From assembly GCF_023638035.1 (NCBI RefSeq), contig NZ_JAKRVX010000003.1, positions 124,001-188,000 of the forward strand: a stretch of 64,000 nucleotides of DNA, read 5' to 3'. This DNA is from Natronocalculus amylovorans. GTDB lineage: Archaea > Halobacteriota > Halobacteria > Halobacteriales > Haloferacaceae. The position numbers and the translations under genes were made by a program. The notes below the pieces were generated by a model. It saw nothing but the letters and a program-made list of their open reading frames with translations, did no database searches and was not told the DNA's origin. Below, in pieces: positions 15,259-25,053 of the stretch. Within the stretch, counting starts at the first letter, position 1. Each line of letters starts with the position of its first letter.

Positions 15259-15984
15259 TTATTCCAACTGGAACGGTTCATCCGCTTCAAGTACATGGAC
15301 CTCCGTGTTCGATCCAGTTGCCTTGACTTCACGAACGAAGTCGTCTGTATCGACTTCGATCGGCGGGAACGTATCATAATGCATCGGGAAGGCGTGATCG
15401 ACACTCAGCCAGTCAACAGCAACCGCAGCCTGCCATGGTCCCATAGTGAAATGATCACCGATCGGGACGGCTGCAGCATCCGGTTCAAGATATGAGCCGA
15501 TTACCTCACGCATCTCGGTCATGAGGCTTGTGTCTCCAGCATGATAGAATGTCGTTGATTCTCCGTCGGAGACCTGTGTTGGTTTTGTATCGCTGATAAC
15601 GTAGCCAGCAGGCATCCCTGCGGAGGTATCATAGCCCGTGTTGATTCCGTTACTGTGGTCTGCACGGACCATTGTTACATACGCATCGCCACATTCAACA
15701 GTCCCACCAAGGTTCATTCCCATCCCACCAACTGCATTTTCTAACCCGAACTCGTCGTTCATGAAGGATGCAAGCTCCGGTGTTGCAACAATCGTCGCCT
15801 CCGGGAATGCTTCTGCATCAGCAATATGATCCGCGTGCCCATGCGTTAACAGCACGTAGTCCGGCGTCTCAATGTCGCTTGCATCAAGTTCCGTCTTTGG
15901 GTTGTCAAAAAACGGGTCGATCAGAAGCGTCGTCTCACCAACAGTCACATACCAAGTCGAGTGGCCGTGCCACGTGAGTTCCAT
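15259..15984 (-). CDS. UPF0173-type metal-dependent hydrolase (metallo-beta-lactamase fold)
   Basis: From ATG 15984 the 241-aa protein begins [16 protein letters not shown] and carries the metal motif [13 protein letters not shown], a further His in RADHSNGIN, Asp in YHAGDTSLM, and the final His in [10 protein letters not shown]. Length and order match the UPF0173 family, whose substrates are unknown. A second ATG 6 nt upstream is equally possible. It faces the FAH-family gene with 127 nt between starts. Confidence 0.88.
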   Translation of the reverse strand: MELTWHGHSTWYVTVGETTLLIDPFFDNPKTELDASDIETPDYVLLTHGHADHIADAEAFPEATIVATPELASFMNDEFGLENAVGGMGMNLGGTVECGDAYVTMVRADHSNGINTGYDTSAGMPAGYVISDTKPTQVSDGESTTFYHAGDTSLMTEMREVIGSYLEPDAAAVPIGDHFTMGPWQAAVAVDWLSVDHAFPMHYDTFPPIEVDTDDFVREVKATGSNTEVHVLEADEPFQLE

Positions 15985-16111
15985 CGTCATAATCCACCTA
16001 CATATACTCGGTAAATCCACATAAAAGATGGCGGCGCTCCGACTGACTATCTCGAGTGCATCACCTGCCGATGCACGAACGCTTTTTCATCCTGCTATCG
16101 TGAGGGTGGGT

Positions 16112-16849
16112 ATGTACACTGCACGATTCCGTGATCCCGCGGGGACAGTTCGAACCGGCACATACAACGAAGGTACGGTCACTGCAGGCGGCGAAACATA
16201 TGACCTCTCCAAAGACGATGTGACACTCCTTGCTCCCTGTGAGCCATCCAAGATTGTCTGTGTGGGATTAAACTACGCAGACCACGCTGCAGAACGTGAT
16301 AAGGAGGTTCCAGAACGGCCCCTACTATTTTTGAAACCGCCAAACGCGGTCTCGCCACCGAATAGCACTGTCACGTTGCCTGCTGGAAAAGATCGGATTG
16401 ACTGGGAGGCTGAGTTCGCGATCGTCATCGGTGAACAGTGTCGAAATGCTACTGCAGACGATGCGTTGGCGTCTGTCGCGGGCTACACCTGTATGAACGA
16501 TATCTCGAACCGTGATGATCAGGATATTGAAACGAACTGGGTTCGTGGGAAGGCGTTTGATAACAGCGCTGTCCTCGGCCCAGTGCTTGCAGACCCGACA
16601 GCGGTTCCCGAGGACGCATCGATCGAGCTCCGTGTGAACGGCGAGACAAAGCAGTCCTCATCAATCGACCAGTTCTTCTTTTCGGTTCCTGAGCTCATTG
16701 AAGAGATTTCAGCATATATGACGCTTGAACCCGGTGATGTCATCTCGACTGGAACGCCTGCAGGCGTTGGCCCACTCTCTGACGGTGACGACGTGGCAAT
16801 CGAAATCGAAGGGATCGGAACCCTCGAACACAGTGTCCGCATTCCGTAG
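16112..16849 (+). CDS. Fumarylacetoacetate hydrolase family protein
   Basis: The 245-aa product from ATG 16112 has a short N-terminal domain and the FAH C-terminal catalytic domain. Motifs include CVGLNYADHAAE, the metal ligands in DWEAEFAIVIG, NDISNRDDQ, KAFDNSAVLGP and a final ISTGTPAGVG loop. Members hydrolyse C-C bonds of acylpyruvates or decarboxylate oxaloacetate. The exact substrate cannot be told. The upstream in-frame ATG at 16028 adds an implausible 28 residues. Confidence 0.88.
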   Translation: MYTARFRDPAGTVRTGTYNEGTVTAGGETYDLSKDDVTLLAPCEPSKIVCVGLNYADHAAERDKEVPERPLLFLKPPNAVSPPNSTVTLPAGKDRIDWEAEFAIVIGEQCRNATADDALASVAGYTCMNDISNRDDQDIETNWVRGKAFDNSAVLGPVLADPTAVPEDASIELRVNGETKQSSSIDQFFFSVPELIEEISAYMTLEPGDVISTGTPAGVGPLSDGDDVAIEIEGIGTLEHSVRIP

Positions 16850-16911
16850 GCCGAGGGCACTGACGGCGAGGTGTAAGCACTCTTAAGGCTCGGCGGCCGA
16901 ATTCGACGCAT

Positions 16912-18009
16912 ATGCAACCGCGGGATCTCTCTGCAAACGCCCCGTACGTCCCAGGTCGAGGGATCGAAGAAGTCGCCCGTGAACTCGGGCTCGATCCATC
17001 CGAACTGATCAAACTCTCATCAAACGAAAATCCACATGGCTCCAGCCCAAAGGCAATTGAAGCCGTCGTGACACACGCCGAAACAAATGGGCTCAACGTC
17101 TATCCAAAGGCCTCACATACGGACCTTACTGCGGCGATCGCAGACAAGTGGGGCGTCACTGATGAACAGGTTTGGCTCACACCTGGTGCCGATGGGGCGA
17201 TCGATCTACTCTCACGCGCAATGCTCGAACCGGGCGATCGGATTCTCGAACCTGAACCTGGCTTTTCATACTACAGCATGAGCGCAAAGTACCATCACGG
17301 TACAGCGACGAGCTACACCCTCTCAAAGGAATCCGACTTTGCACAAACCAATGCTTTGGTTTTAGATGCGTATGCTGGCGAACGAATTGTCTATCTCACA
17401 AGTCCACACAACCCAACTGGCAAGGAGTTCTCACGAGCGGCGATTGTTGAAATTGCAGATGCGGTCGACGATGACACGCTCATTGTGGTTGATGAAGCGT
17501 ATGGTGAGTACAGTGAGCGACCAAGCAGCATCGGACTGATCGATGACGATGACCATGACAATATTGCTGTCCTTCGAACGTTCTCAAAGGCATATGGCCT
17601 TGCTGGTCTCCGTATCGGCTATGCGGTTGTTCCTGAATCGTGGGCTGATGCATACGCTCGTGTGAATACACCATTTGCCGCGAACGAGCTTGCCTGCCGG
17701 GCTGCACTCGCTGCCCTCACCGACGACGAGCACGTCACACAGTCCGTAGAGACAGCACAGTGGTCCCGTGAATACATGCAATCAAACCTCGACGCCCAAA
17801 CGTGGGATAGCGCAGGGAACTTTATTCTTGCAGATGTCGGCGATGCAAAAACAGTCGCAGCAGAGAGTCAAGCACGCGGCGTAATCATCCGTGACTGCAC
17901 AAGCTTTGGACTTCCACAGTGTGTTCGCATTTCGTGTGGAACTCGATCGGAGACACACAAAGCCGTTGAGACGCTGAATTCGATTCTCAACGAGGTTGCG
18001 ATCCACTGA
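16912..18009 (+). CDS. hisC: Histidinol-phosphate aminotransferase
   Basis: The 365-aa protein is a fold-type I PLP enzyme. It shows the N-terminal SSNENPHGSS loop, the phosphate-binding GADGAIDLL, VDEAYGEYS with the PLP-contacting Asp/Tyr, and the Schiff-base Lys226 in RTFSKAYGLAGLR, with the final Arg in CVRISCGTR. It converts imidazole-acetol phosphate to histidinol phosphate in histidine synthesis. Its stop shares a base with the adenylate kinase start (TGATG), and the order hisC, kinase, CDP-alcohol transferase is a common haloarchaeal operon. Confidence 0.92.
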   Translation: MQPRDLSANAPYVPGRGIEEVARELGLDPSELIKLSSNENPHGSSPKAIEAVVTHAETNGLNVYPKASHTDLTAAIADKWGVTDEQVWLTPGADGAIDLLSRAMLEPGDRILEPEPGFSYYSMSAKYHHGTATSYTLSKESDFAQTNALVLDAYAGERIVYLTSPHNPTGKEFSRAAIVEIADAVDDDTLIVVDEAYGEYSERPSSIGLIDDDDHDNIAVLRTFSKAYGLAGLRIGYAVVPESWADAYARVNTPFAANELACRAALAALTDDEHVTQSVETAQWSREYMQSNLDAQTWDSAGNFILADVGDAKTVAAESQARGVIIRDCTSFGLPQCVRISCGTRSETHKAVETLNSILNEVAIH

Positions 18010-18521
18010 TGCGCGTTGCTGTTACCGGGACTCCTGGAACTGGAAAAACGACTGCTGTTACTGCAGCAGACTCCCTTTCAGTGCCCATCGTCCATCTTAA
18101 CGAAACAATAACTACCCATGAACTGTGGACGGAGCGCGACACCGATCGAGATTCGCTCATTGCTGATCTCGACGCCGTTCGGTCTCACCTCGGTGCATGG
18201 GAGGGAATCGTCGAGTCACATCTTTCACACTATCTTGATGCCGATCGAGTGATTGTTCTTCGATGTGAGCCTGCAACACTGGAATCACGACTACTTGACC
18301 GTGGTGAGACACCGAAAAAGGCACGGGAAAATGCTGAAAGCGAAGCCCTCGATGTACTCCTCTCGGAGGCGGTTTCCCAACACGGTGCAGAGAAGGTGTA
18401 TGAGATTGACACAACTGGGAAAAAACCGAAAGAAGTTGCAACCGAAATTGAAGCCGTCGTCACAGGAACAAAAGAACCAAGCGCTGGGACGGTAGACTTT
18501 ACGCAGTACCTCACACAATGA
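18009..18521 (+). CDS. AK6/Fap7-type adenylate kinase
   Basis: The 170-aa protein starts MRVAVTGTPGTGKTTAVT with the Walker A loop at residues 7-15, then HLNETI, a Walker B-like RVIVLRCEP and a short lid (RLLDRGETPKKARENAESEAL). Size and motifs match the archaeal/eukaryotic AK6 (Fap7) group, which has adenylate kinase activity and in some archaea acts with ribosomal protein S11 in small-subunit maturation. It sits in a fully overlapped operon between hisC and a CDP-alcohol transferase. Confidence 0.88.
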   Translation: MRVAVTGTPGTGKTTAVTAADSLSVPIVHLNETITTHELWTERDTDRDSLIADLDAVRSHLGAWEGIVESHLSHYLDADRVIVLRCEPATLESRLLDRGETPKKARENAESEALDVLLSEAVSQHGAEKVYEIDTTGKKPKEVATEIEAVVTGTKEPSAGTVDFTQYLTQ

Positions 18522-19123
18522 CACTTGATCAGTTCCGCCCTGTTGCAAACCGACTGCTCTCCCCATTTGTCACTGCCGCCGATAAAGTGGGGCTCACGCC
18601 AAACAGCGTCAGTGTCCTTGCAGTTGGGTTTGCAGGCGCTGCGGCTGTTGCCTTCTCGTTTGCTGAACCGATCTGGTATCTTCTTGGTGCGCTATTTGTC
18701 TTAGCAAACGGGTGGCTGGACCTTCTCGATGGTGCACTCGCACGTGAGCAGAACAGCGCATCAGCAAGCGGCGATCTTCTTGATCACGTTCTGGATCGGT
18801 ATGCAGATATTATTATCCTTGCTGGACTTGCTGCTGGAATTGAACAGTACGCGCTTGGCTTTGCAGCGGTTACCGGTGTGTTGATGACCTCGTACCTCGG
18901 GACACAGATCCAAGCGGTTGGCCTCGGTCGAGCATATGGTGGCCTGCTTGGGCGAGCCGATCGACTCGCACTTATCGGTTTTATTGGCGTCGCGACGGCT
19001 GTCTACCCGGCAGCGCTCATTTTCGGGCTTAATTTAATTGGCCTCTTGCTTGTGCTGTTCGCGGTTGTAGGCCATCTCACCGCATTCCAGCGATTCTGGG
19101 GTGCGTGGTCAGATATTGAGTAG
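18518..19123 (+). CDS. CDP-alcohol phosphatidyltransferase family membrane protein
   Basis: The 201-aa integral membrane protein has the complete family signature, read as D-x2-D-G-x2-A-R-x8-G-x3-D-x3-D in LDLLDGALAREQ then SGDLLDHVLD at about residues 67-91, and about six membrane helices. It transfers a phospho-alcohol from a CDP-activated lipid or a CDP-alcohol, for example in archaetidyl-inositol or -glycerol phosphate synthesis. The exact head group is not evident. The start overlaps the kinase stop (ATGA). Confidence 0.88.
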   Translation: MTLDQFRPVANRLLSPFVTAADKVGLTPNSVSVLAVGFAGAAAVAFSFAEPIWYLLGALFVLANGWLDLLDGALAREQNSASASGDLLDHVLDRYADIIILAGLAAGIEQYALGFAAVTGVLMTSYLGTQIQAVGLGRAYGGLLGRADRLALIGFIGVATAVYPAALIFGLNLIGLLLVLFAVVGHLTAFQRFWGAWSDIE

Positions 19124-19179
19124 TAACGCAGTTATCCGACGACGCACCTTTTTTATTCGGGGGCAGTGTAACGGAAGGT

Positions 19180-19716
19180 ATGCCACAGTGCGAGATGTGT
19201 GGTGCGACTCAAGGGTCGCTCACTACCACGAAAGTTGAAGGTGCCGAGCTAGAACTCTGTGACTCGTGTAAGGATTTCGGCACTGAAGTCCGCACTACGT
19301 CGCCATCTAGCTCCGGAAGCAAATACTCTACCTCCTCCAGTTCTGGGAAAGCTAGCGGTGCTTCCACAAGCTCTGCGGGCGCAGGATCGTCTTCCAGCTC
19401 CGGATCGACTCGTCGACGCCGTGATATGTTCGATGATATGGACGAGATTGCAGCAGACTATGACGATCGGATTCGGAGTGCGCGAGAGTCACGAAATCTG
19501 ACACAGGAGGAACTTGCAAACAAACTCAATGAAAAAGCAAGCCTCATTCGCAAACTCGAACGCGGTGATATTCTTCCGAGTGATGGCGTTCAAAAGAAAC
19601 TCGAACGATCGCTCGATATCTCACTTACCGAAGGAACCGATGTTGATGCTGATGACTGGTCTAGCGGATCCAGCAGCGGGATGACACTCGGTGACGTTGT
19701 CAAGCGAAAAGACTGA
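19180..19716 (+). CDS. Multiprotein bridging factor 1 homologue (MBF1)
   Basis: The 178-aa protein has an N-terminal zinc ribbon (CEMCG near residue 4 and CDSC near 27), a Ser/Gly/Ala-rich linker at about residues 42-84, a basic RRRR patch and a Cro/C1-type HTH at about 100-155 (RNLTQEELANKL then SLIRKLERGDILP). This is the archaeal MBF1 layout. In eukaryotes MBF1 bridges activators to TBP; in archaea it associates with the ribosome. The serine-rich linker is long and of very low complexity. Confidence 0.92.
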   Translation: MPQCEMCGATQGSLTTTKVEGAELELCDSCKDFGTEVRTTSPSSSGSKYSTSSSSGKASGASTSSAGAGSSSSSGSTRRRRDMFDDMDEIAADYDDRIRSARESRNLTQEELANKLNEKASLIRKLERGDILPSDGVQKKLERSLDISLTEGTDVDADDWSSGSSSGMTLGDVVKRKD

Positions 19717-19731
19717 TCACGAACGACCAGG

Positions 19732-20487
19732 TTATTTTTTGAGCAAGTCCGAAGGATCCGAGGAGTCTCCACCGTCTGTCTCAACAAATCCATAGCTTGT
19801 CGTGAGATGTGAAATAATATAATCGACGGTACTCGGATCATAGCTCCAAAAGCCGTAGAACTGACGTGGCTCTCGTTCTTCAGCCAAGAGCGCGCATTTA
19901 TTTTGGTCAATCCCTGCTCCATCATAAGCAACAAACCATGTGTTTCTGATTTCAGGTGCCCGCTCGACGTGGATCGTAAATCCGTCATGATCTGGGACAT
20001 CCCCTTCCGGTGCGGCATACGCATGCACATCAAGTCCGTCTCGAGACCCAATCCGGTTGTATGTTGGGACCTCTCCTGCAAGCACCGATAGCGTCTGGAA
20101 GCCGGAGTGTAGCTGGCCTCTACCGATTCGGAAGGCTCGGTCTTCAATTTCGCGGGAGGCAGCGACCATCTTTCCGATCGAGTAGGAGGTAAACATCGTC
20201 TCGTCAAGATGATCCAATATTGGTCTGTACGTTTCCGTTTCAAATCCAGGCTCTGTAGAGCTACTTAAACCTAAAATTTCATCAACACCTGCTGCAGTAA
20301 CAAATTCGCCGTCGCGGCTCAGCACAACAAACGATTGCGGACTACCATCCAGTGTCCCGGATTTGACAGAGATGTTGCGATCGGAAAAGTGCTCTCGGAG
20401 CGAATCCACTGCCTCTGGATCCGCATTAACCACAGTGAGCACCTTTTCATGGGCTTCAACGCCCGAGATAAGTTCGATGAGGGACAT
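19732..20487 (-). CDS. DICT sensory-domain protein
   Basis: From ATG 20487 the 251-aa protein begins [21 protein letters not shown], a typical opening of haloarchaeal DICT-domain proteins, followed by a mixed alpha/beta domain with [12 protein letters not shown] and [22 protein letters not shown] domains are sensory modules found with GGDEF, HTH and two-component proteins, and may sense light or redox. This one has no output domain, so it probably acts through a partner. It is convergent with MBF1. Confidence 0.75.
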   Translation of the reverse strand: MSLIELISGVEAHEKVLTVVNADPEAVDSLREHFSDRNISVKSGTLDGSPQSFVVLSRDGEFVTAAGVDEILGLSSSTEPGFETETYRPILDHLDETMFTSYSIGKMVAASREIEDRAFRIGRGQLHSGFQTLSVLAGEVPTYNRIGSRDGLDVHAYAAPEGDVPDHDGFTIHVERAPEIRNTWFVAYDGAGIDQNKCALLAEEREPRQFYGFWSYDPSTVDYIISHLTTSYGFVETDGGDSSDPSDLLKK

Positions 20488-20634
20488 CCTCGATACAAAT
20501 ACTACACTGCACAACTATTTGGAGTTTTGCACTGCATTAACACGATCAATGCGCTGGTACATACACATCTCGACGCAACTGTAGCCGAAATGATCAAGCT
20601 ATTTGCGTTTCAGGACGAACGGCAATATGTACAA

Positions 20635-21279
20635 ATGTTCATTCTGGTTAATTTGAAAGCGTACCCGTGTGACCCAGTCGAAATCGCAACTGCAGCGAAT
20701 ACGGTTGCAGAGTCCTCTGGTGTTAGAATTGCTGTCGCTGCACAAGCAGCGCATCTTGAACGTGTCTCAGAAACCGGCGTCGAAACGTGGGCCCAACACG
20801 TCTCGCCAAACGGACATGGAAGTTTCACTGGTAGCACGCTCGCGGAAGCGGTCGCGGATGCAGGTGCGGTTGGAACGCTGATCAACCACTCGGAGAACCG
20901 ACGCAAACTTGCAGATATTGACGGTTCGATCGAAGCCGCAGAACGCGTGGGACTTGAAACATGTGTCTGTGCGAACAATCCTGAACAAACCGCAGCGGTT
21001 GCTGCGTTGTCACCTGACTCTGTTGCGGTTGAGCCACCGGAGCTAATTGGTGGGGACGTGTCCGTAAGTAGCGCCGACCCAGATATTGTCAAAGATGCCG
21101 TTTCGGCTGCGGCTGCTGTGAACGAAGACGTCGACGTATTCTGTGGTGCTGGAGTTTCAACTGGCGATGATGTGGTTTCTGCAGGCGAACTCGGTGCAAC
21201 AGGTGTGCTTCTTGCAAGCGGTGTTGCAAAAGCAGACGATCCAAAAGCTGTACTTGAAGATCTCGTATCCGGGCTCTAA
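20635..21279 (+). CDS. tpiA: Triosephosphate isomerase (archaeal type)
   Basis: The 214-aa protein from ATG 20635 starts [14 protein letters not shown] with the catalytic Lys and shows [13 protein letters not shown] (catalytic His region), [11 protein letters not shown] (catalytic Glu) and [12 protein letters not shown] and [11 protein letters not shown] phosphate loops. It is shorter than bacterial TIM, as in other archaea. It interconverts dihydroxyacetone phosphate and glyceraldehyde 3-phosphate. The much longer open frame upstream overlaps the divergent DICT gene and is not coding. Confidence 0.93.
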   Translation: MFILVNLKAYPCDPVEIATAANTVAESSGVRIAVAAQAAHLERVSETGVETWAQHVSPNGHGSFTGSTLAEAVADAGAVGTLINHSENRRKLADIDGSIEAAERVGLETCVCANNPEQTAAVAALSPDSVAVEPPELIGGDVSVSSADPDIVKDAVSAAAAVNEDVDVFCGAGVSTGDDVVSAGELGATGVLLASGVAKADDPKAVLEDLVSGL

Positions 21280-21333
21280 AATAGGTGCTTTGGTCTCGCC
21301 TTGTGCGTATGTGAGGTATCAGCTGCGTCCGAG

Positions 21334-23139
21334 CTAATCCATATCAAACATAAATCCGGGTGTCGATGCTTTGCTCGGGCGGGTCTCTCGTGGATCTTCA
21401 ACCTCTGACACAAACGCGGATTCCACAGCCGCAACCATCTCGGACACTTCATCGTCTGCAAGTTGGTGTGCATATGCATCATCGATTAAATCCGGAACTG
21501 CATACTCGTACTCTCCACGACCGATGTGTTGGACAACACCTGCTTGTCTGAGCGGGCGATGCCGACTGTATGCGAACTGTTGGTCTGCATCGCCTCCAGT
21601 TTCGATATGTGCGGTGAGCGGGTCGCTTGTTTTGACTTCCCGATAGTGACGGAGAATTTCGAGACTCGGCTCTGGGAGCTGTGTAACCCGATCGACTAAT
21701 TCCTCAATGACTGCCTGTCGGGTGCCAATGTCGACCGCCTCTGCAAACTTCATCGCTTCCTCAGCGATCTCTTCCCTTGATACCGTCCCTAACCTGGCAA
21801 GTGCTGCAATTTCGTCATCGACATTCTCTTCGGAGGGTTGTGCGTGTGCCTCTGCCTCTACGTCTGTATCACCTTCTCCCTGGTCTGACTTTGCCCATGC
21901 CCGAACCTGCTCGTCCGTCCACTCGTCTGTATCTGTCGTTGTCTCCTGATCTGTTTCTCCCTGTATTTGTGTTCCGGATGATTGGTCAAGCTCTCCGTCT
22001 ACGTGCTCGCCAGGCTCATACTCGTAGAGATCGGACTGCTCATCATCACGCGCAAGATTCCGTCCTTCACCACCATGATACGGCGCCTCCGATCGTTGTA
22101 AGAGCGCTTGTGCAAACTGATCGGCCATACGACTGAGATCTTTGGCCTCCTCAAGTTCGCGTTTGAGCTGTCGGATCGTTGCATCTTTCGTGTCCAACTG
22201 CTGGCGGAGATCGGCGATCGTACTCTCTCGGCGCTGTTTTTCGTCAGAGATATCTGCGAGCTCAGAAACAAGGTTTCCACTGACGGATTTTAATTCCGGT
22301 CGCTCAAAATCGTCTAACCCAGGTGTTGCACCAGCATCGAATGTGCGCTTTCGGTGGAACTGCACGCGGCGAATTGATTCGGACCAGTCAGTGACAAGAA
22401 ATCCTTCACCATCCCCAAGATCCTCAACCGCACTTGCATACTCATTTCCAAGGATACGGCCAACAACTTTGGTGTCGTTTCGCCATGTAAGGCGGTGCCA
22501 AACAAGCCAATCACATTGCGTAATGAAATCTTTCTTTACATCTGCAGGCCGCTGGCTAATTCCTAAAATCCCGAGGCCGTGTTTTCGCCCTCGCTTTCCG
22601 ATTTTAATGAGCATCTTTCCAGCCTCGCCCATCCCGCCTTTTTCGGGGATATACTCGTGGCACTCCTCAATGACAAGCAGAAACGGTTTTTTAAGTTTCT
22701 TTTCTTTGGCGAATAGATGCCGGGCAGTCTCTAAGATCAACTCTTGGGCATCCGAATCATCTAAATACCCTGACACGTCTAAAATAATTGGAACGTTCTG
22801 TTCGAGCGCTAAGGAAGCAATCTTTTCTGCATGCTCCGGACTGACTTGAATGTCACACTCCTCATCCGCGCCGACATGTAGTACCTCGTACTCTTCTTTC
22901 AAGCCATAGTATTCGCCATCCGAATCAACAACAAGCACTGGAAAGTTGTTATCCAGCAAATTTTCCATCATCACGGACGCGGTGTTTGACTTTCCAGACC
23001 CTGACTTTCCGGTGACAAACCCTCTCCCCGTAAGGATGTCGACAACAGGGAGTTCAACGGGAGTTCCAGGCTCGATCTCGTCGGTTCCACCAAGTCCGGC
23101 GCTTACATCTGCGACGGTGATTTTCTCCGCGTTACTCAT
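21334..23139 (-). CDS. HerA-like (DUF87) ATPase
   Basis: The 601-aa protein has Walker A GKSGSGKSN near residue 45, DSDGEYYGL, a Walker B in FLLVIEECHEYIPEKGG and sensor GISQRPADVKKDF, all typical of HerA/FtsK-superfamily ATPases. A coiled coil at about 305-350, a long acidic low-complexity segment at about 360-460 and a C-terminal helical/HTH-like domain follow. HerA with NurA resects DNA ends, but no nurA is adjacent. The N-terminal HAS barrel of true HerA looks absent, so it may be a HerA relative with a different partner. Confidence 0.85.
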   Translation of the reverse strand: MSNAEKITVADVSAGLGGTDEIEPGTPVELPVVDILTGRGFVTGKSGSGKSNTASVMMENLLDNNFPVLVVDSDGEYYGLKEEYEVLHVGADEECDIQVSPEHAEKIASLALEQNVPIILDVSGYLDDSDAQELILETARHLFAKEKKLKKPFLLVIEECHEYIPEKGGMGEAGKMLIKIGKRGRKHGLGILGISQRPADVKKDFITQCDWLVWHRLTWRNDTKVVGRILGNEYASAVEDLGDGEGFLVTDWSESIRRVQFHRKRTFDAGATPGLDDFERPELKSVSGNLVSELADISDEKQRRESTIADLRQQLDTKDATIRQLKRELEEAKDLSRMADQFAQALLQRSEAPYHGGEGRNLARDDEQSDLYEYEPGEHVDGELDQSSGTQIQGETDQETTTDTDEWTDEQVRAWAKSDQGEGDTDVEAEAHAQPSEENVDDEIAALARLGTVSREEIAEEAMKFAEAVDIGTRQAVIEELVDRVTQLPEPSLEILRHYREVKTSDPLTAHIETGGDADQQFAYSRHRPLRQAGVVQHIGRGEYEYAVPDLIDDAYAHQLADDEVSEMVAAVESAFVSEVEDPRETRPSKASTPGFMFDMD

Positions 23140-23221
23140 TCTCTATCGAATAGCAACGCCGAAGACACATAGTTTATACTGTGAATTGTGACTTTCTGTA
23201 CCGAGGATCGATCGCTTCACA

Positions 23222-24583
23222 CTACTCTTGCGGATCGACGTCTGAATCCGAAAATGAAAATAACGACGCTTGCCCCTCAGATATAGACCGCTCTTCGGTT
23301 GCATCATCCGTTGTGTCTGGTGGATCGACCCAGTCTAACAGCGTCTCACCGGTAGGTGTGTCCGGATCTGTGCCGGAATCTGACTGTCGCGATGTGTCTC
23401 CCTGTTCGTTCTCGAATCCACTCAATGTGACCTGATCGCTCGCTCCAAAATCAAGGTTTGAAACACGCACTCCCACTTTTCTTACAGTTGCTCCCACAAA
23501 CTCAGTATACAACTCATCTGCAATCGTTGACACTACATCTGGGTCATCAATAGGCCCGGGAAGCGATCGTGCCCGGGTGTTTACGTCGAACGGTGGAGAG
23601 ACAATTTTAATTCCAATTGTCCGATACAACGCCCCACGGCTTCGGGCACGGGTTGCAACATCCCCAGCAAGCGCCTGTATCTTTTCTCGAATCTGTGCAG
23701 AATCATCTGTTGACGCTGTGAATGCAGACTCCCGTGAGAGGCTTTTCGGGTTTCCGCTGGGTGTCACCACCCGTGAATCTTCTCCCCGCGCTCGTTCATA
23801 CAGTTCTTCACCGCGGCTACCGAACTGTGTTATCAACATCGTCCGATCGGCAGATGCAAGTCCTCCTGCGGTCTCAATCCCGTGTTCTCTGAGTTCACGC
23901 GCGGTCACTGGACCAATACCATGGATATCGTCGATCGGAATTGGCTCCAGAAACGATCTGACTGTTGCTGGCGGAACGACCGTTAATCCATCCGGCTTCT
24001 CAAAGTCGCTTGCGATCTTTGCAGTTGCCATATCAGGGGCGACCCCGATGCTTGCAGGAACACCGACTTCCCGATCAATTCGATCCTTGATATATCGGGC
24101 GTAACCCTCTGCGAGCGTTCTCGTGTCACCGTCAGAGACTGTATCCCACCCTGTCCGATCGGTTACATCGAGGTATGCCTCGTCAATGCTGACTTCCCGA
24201 ACGGTTTCAGCACACTCATGAAGAATTGATTTCACTTCACTTGCAATGTCTTTGTAAAACTCCATGTCAACAGGACGGTAGTGGCCGACAGGGCCATCAT
24301 ACCCTGCGTCTGTGTGTCCAACGCGTGGGAGTGCGTCTAGTGCCTGCCGTATTGGCTGGGCACTTTCAACACCATGTGCTCGTGCCTCATAACTGGCTGT
24401 TGCGACCGCACCATGGGTCTCACCATGCTCGTATCCCATCCCAACAATAACAGGCCTACCGTCTAAGGACGGCTCTTTCAACCGCTCACAGGATGCATAA
24501 AAACAGTCCATATCGACATGGAAAATGATCCGATCGACCGGATCCTCACCCACGTCTGTCCCAGGGAGCTGACCTGTTGTCAT
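23222..24583 (-). CDS. dinB: DNA polymerase IV (DinB, Y-family)
   Basis: The 453-aa protein shows IIFHVDMDCFYASCE and VSIDEAYLDVTD with catalytic acidic residues, IGVAPDMATAKIASDFEKP, and the helix-hairpin-helix at DDIHGIGPVTARELREHGI, then the little finger domain. It bypasses lesions during replication. Residues 350-440 after the little finger are acidic and disordered, and the last 20 residues contain QASLFSFSDSD, a PCNA-interacting (PIP) motif expected for archaeal Y-family enzymes. The start at 24583 places 13 extra residues before the polymerase core. Confidence 0.93.
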   Translation of the reverse strand: MTTGQLPGTDVGEDPVDRIIFHVDMDCFYASCERLKEPSLDGRPVIVGMGYEHGETHGAVATASYEARAHGVESAQPIRQALDALPRVGHTDAGYDGPVGHYRPVDMEFYKDIASEVKSILHECAETVREVSIDEAYLDVTDRTGWDTVSDGDTRTLAEGYARYIKDRIDREVGVPASIGVAPDMATAKIASDFEKPDGLTVVPPATVRSFLEPIPIDDIHGIGPVTARELREHGIETAGGLASADRTMLITQFGSRGEELYERARGEDSRVVTPSGNPKSLSRESAFTASTDDSAQIREKIQALAGDVATRARSRGALYRTIGIKIVSPPFDVNTRARSLPGPIDDPDVVSTIADELYTEFVGATVRKVGVRVSNLDFGASDQVTLSGFENEQGDTSRQSDSGTDPDTPTGETLLDWVDPPDTTDDATEERSISEGQASLFSFSDSDVDPQE

Positions 24584-24692
24584 CGCACAGTGTCGCTTAC
24601 AGTTGCGAGGGGTTTAGTATTCGGTACGCACGGTGAATGTGGACAGACAAAAAACCACATCAGCTAAACGCCCCGCTCACAAAAGAATATCA

Positions 24693-25022
24693 ATGCTTGA
24701 GGCGATCGTTCTGTTTGGCTCTGCAACCCTTTTAACATATCTTGGCTACCAAATTCGGTATCGTGGGCGTGTCGATCTTATTTCAGGCCCGCAGCCAGAA
24801 CAAATCACGGATCATGCAGGATTGGCACATTTTGCTGGTGCTGCAGTGTTACGAATCGCATTTATTACGTTTATTATGGGTGTTACTGTGTTTTTCGAGT
24901 ACGACTCAACCGTGATCTGGGGAATCTACATTGTGACTATGTTGTTACTTGTCGGAATCGTTGTCGTCGGCTCATTCCGATTTTTCGAACCTGCAGAACC
25001 GACCGGTGTTGATGAAGAGTAA
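24693..25022 (+). CDS. Three-helix membrane protein, unknown
   Basis: From ATG 24693 the 109-aa protein has helices at about residues 1-20, 47-70 and 76-98 and a GYQIRYRGRVDLISG motif after the first helix that I recall from small prokaryotic DUF3784-like proteins. No function is known. The upstream in-frame start at 24633 adds a basic extension unlikely in this organism. It lies between dinB and a convergent Lrp regulator. Confidence 0.65.
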   Translation: MLEAIVLFGSATLLTYLGYQIRYRGRVDLISGPQPEQITDHAGLAHFAGAAVLRIAFITFIMGVTVFFEYDSTVIWGIYIVTMLLLVGIVVVGSFRFFEPAEPTGVDEE

Positions 25023-25053
25023 CCTCTCTGCGACGTGCGGTCTGTTCGACTCT

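Noticed and set aside
20335-20634. N-terminal extension of triosephosphate isomerase
   Set aside because: It overlaps the DICT-domain gene on the other strand, and the TIM fold begins at [11 protein letters not shown].
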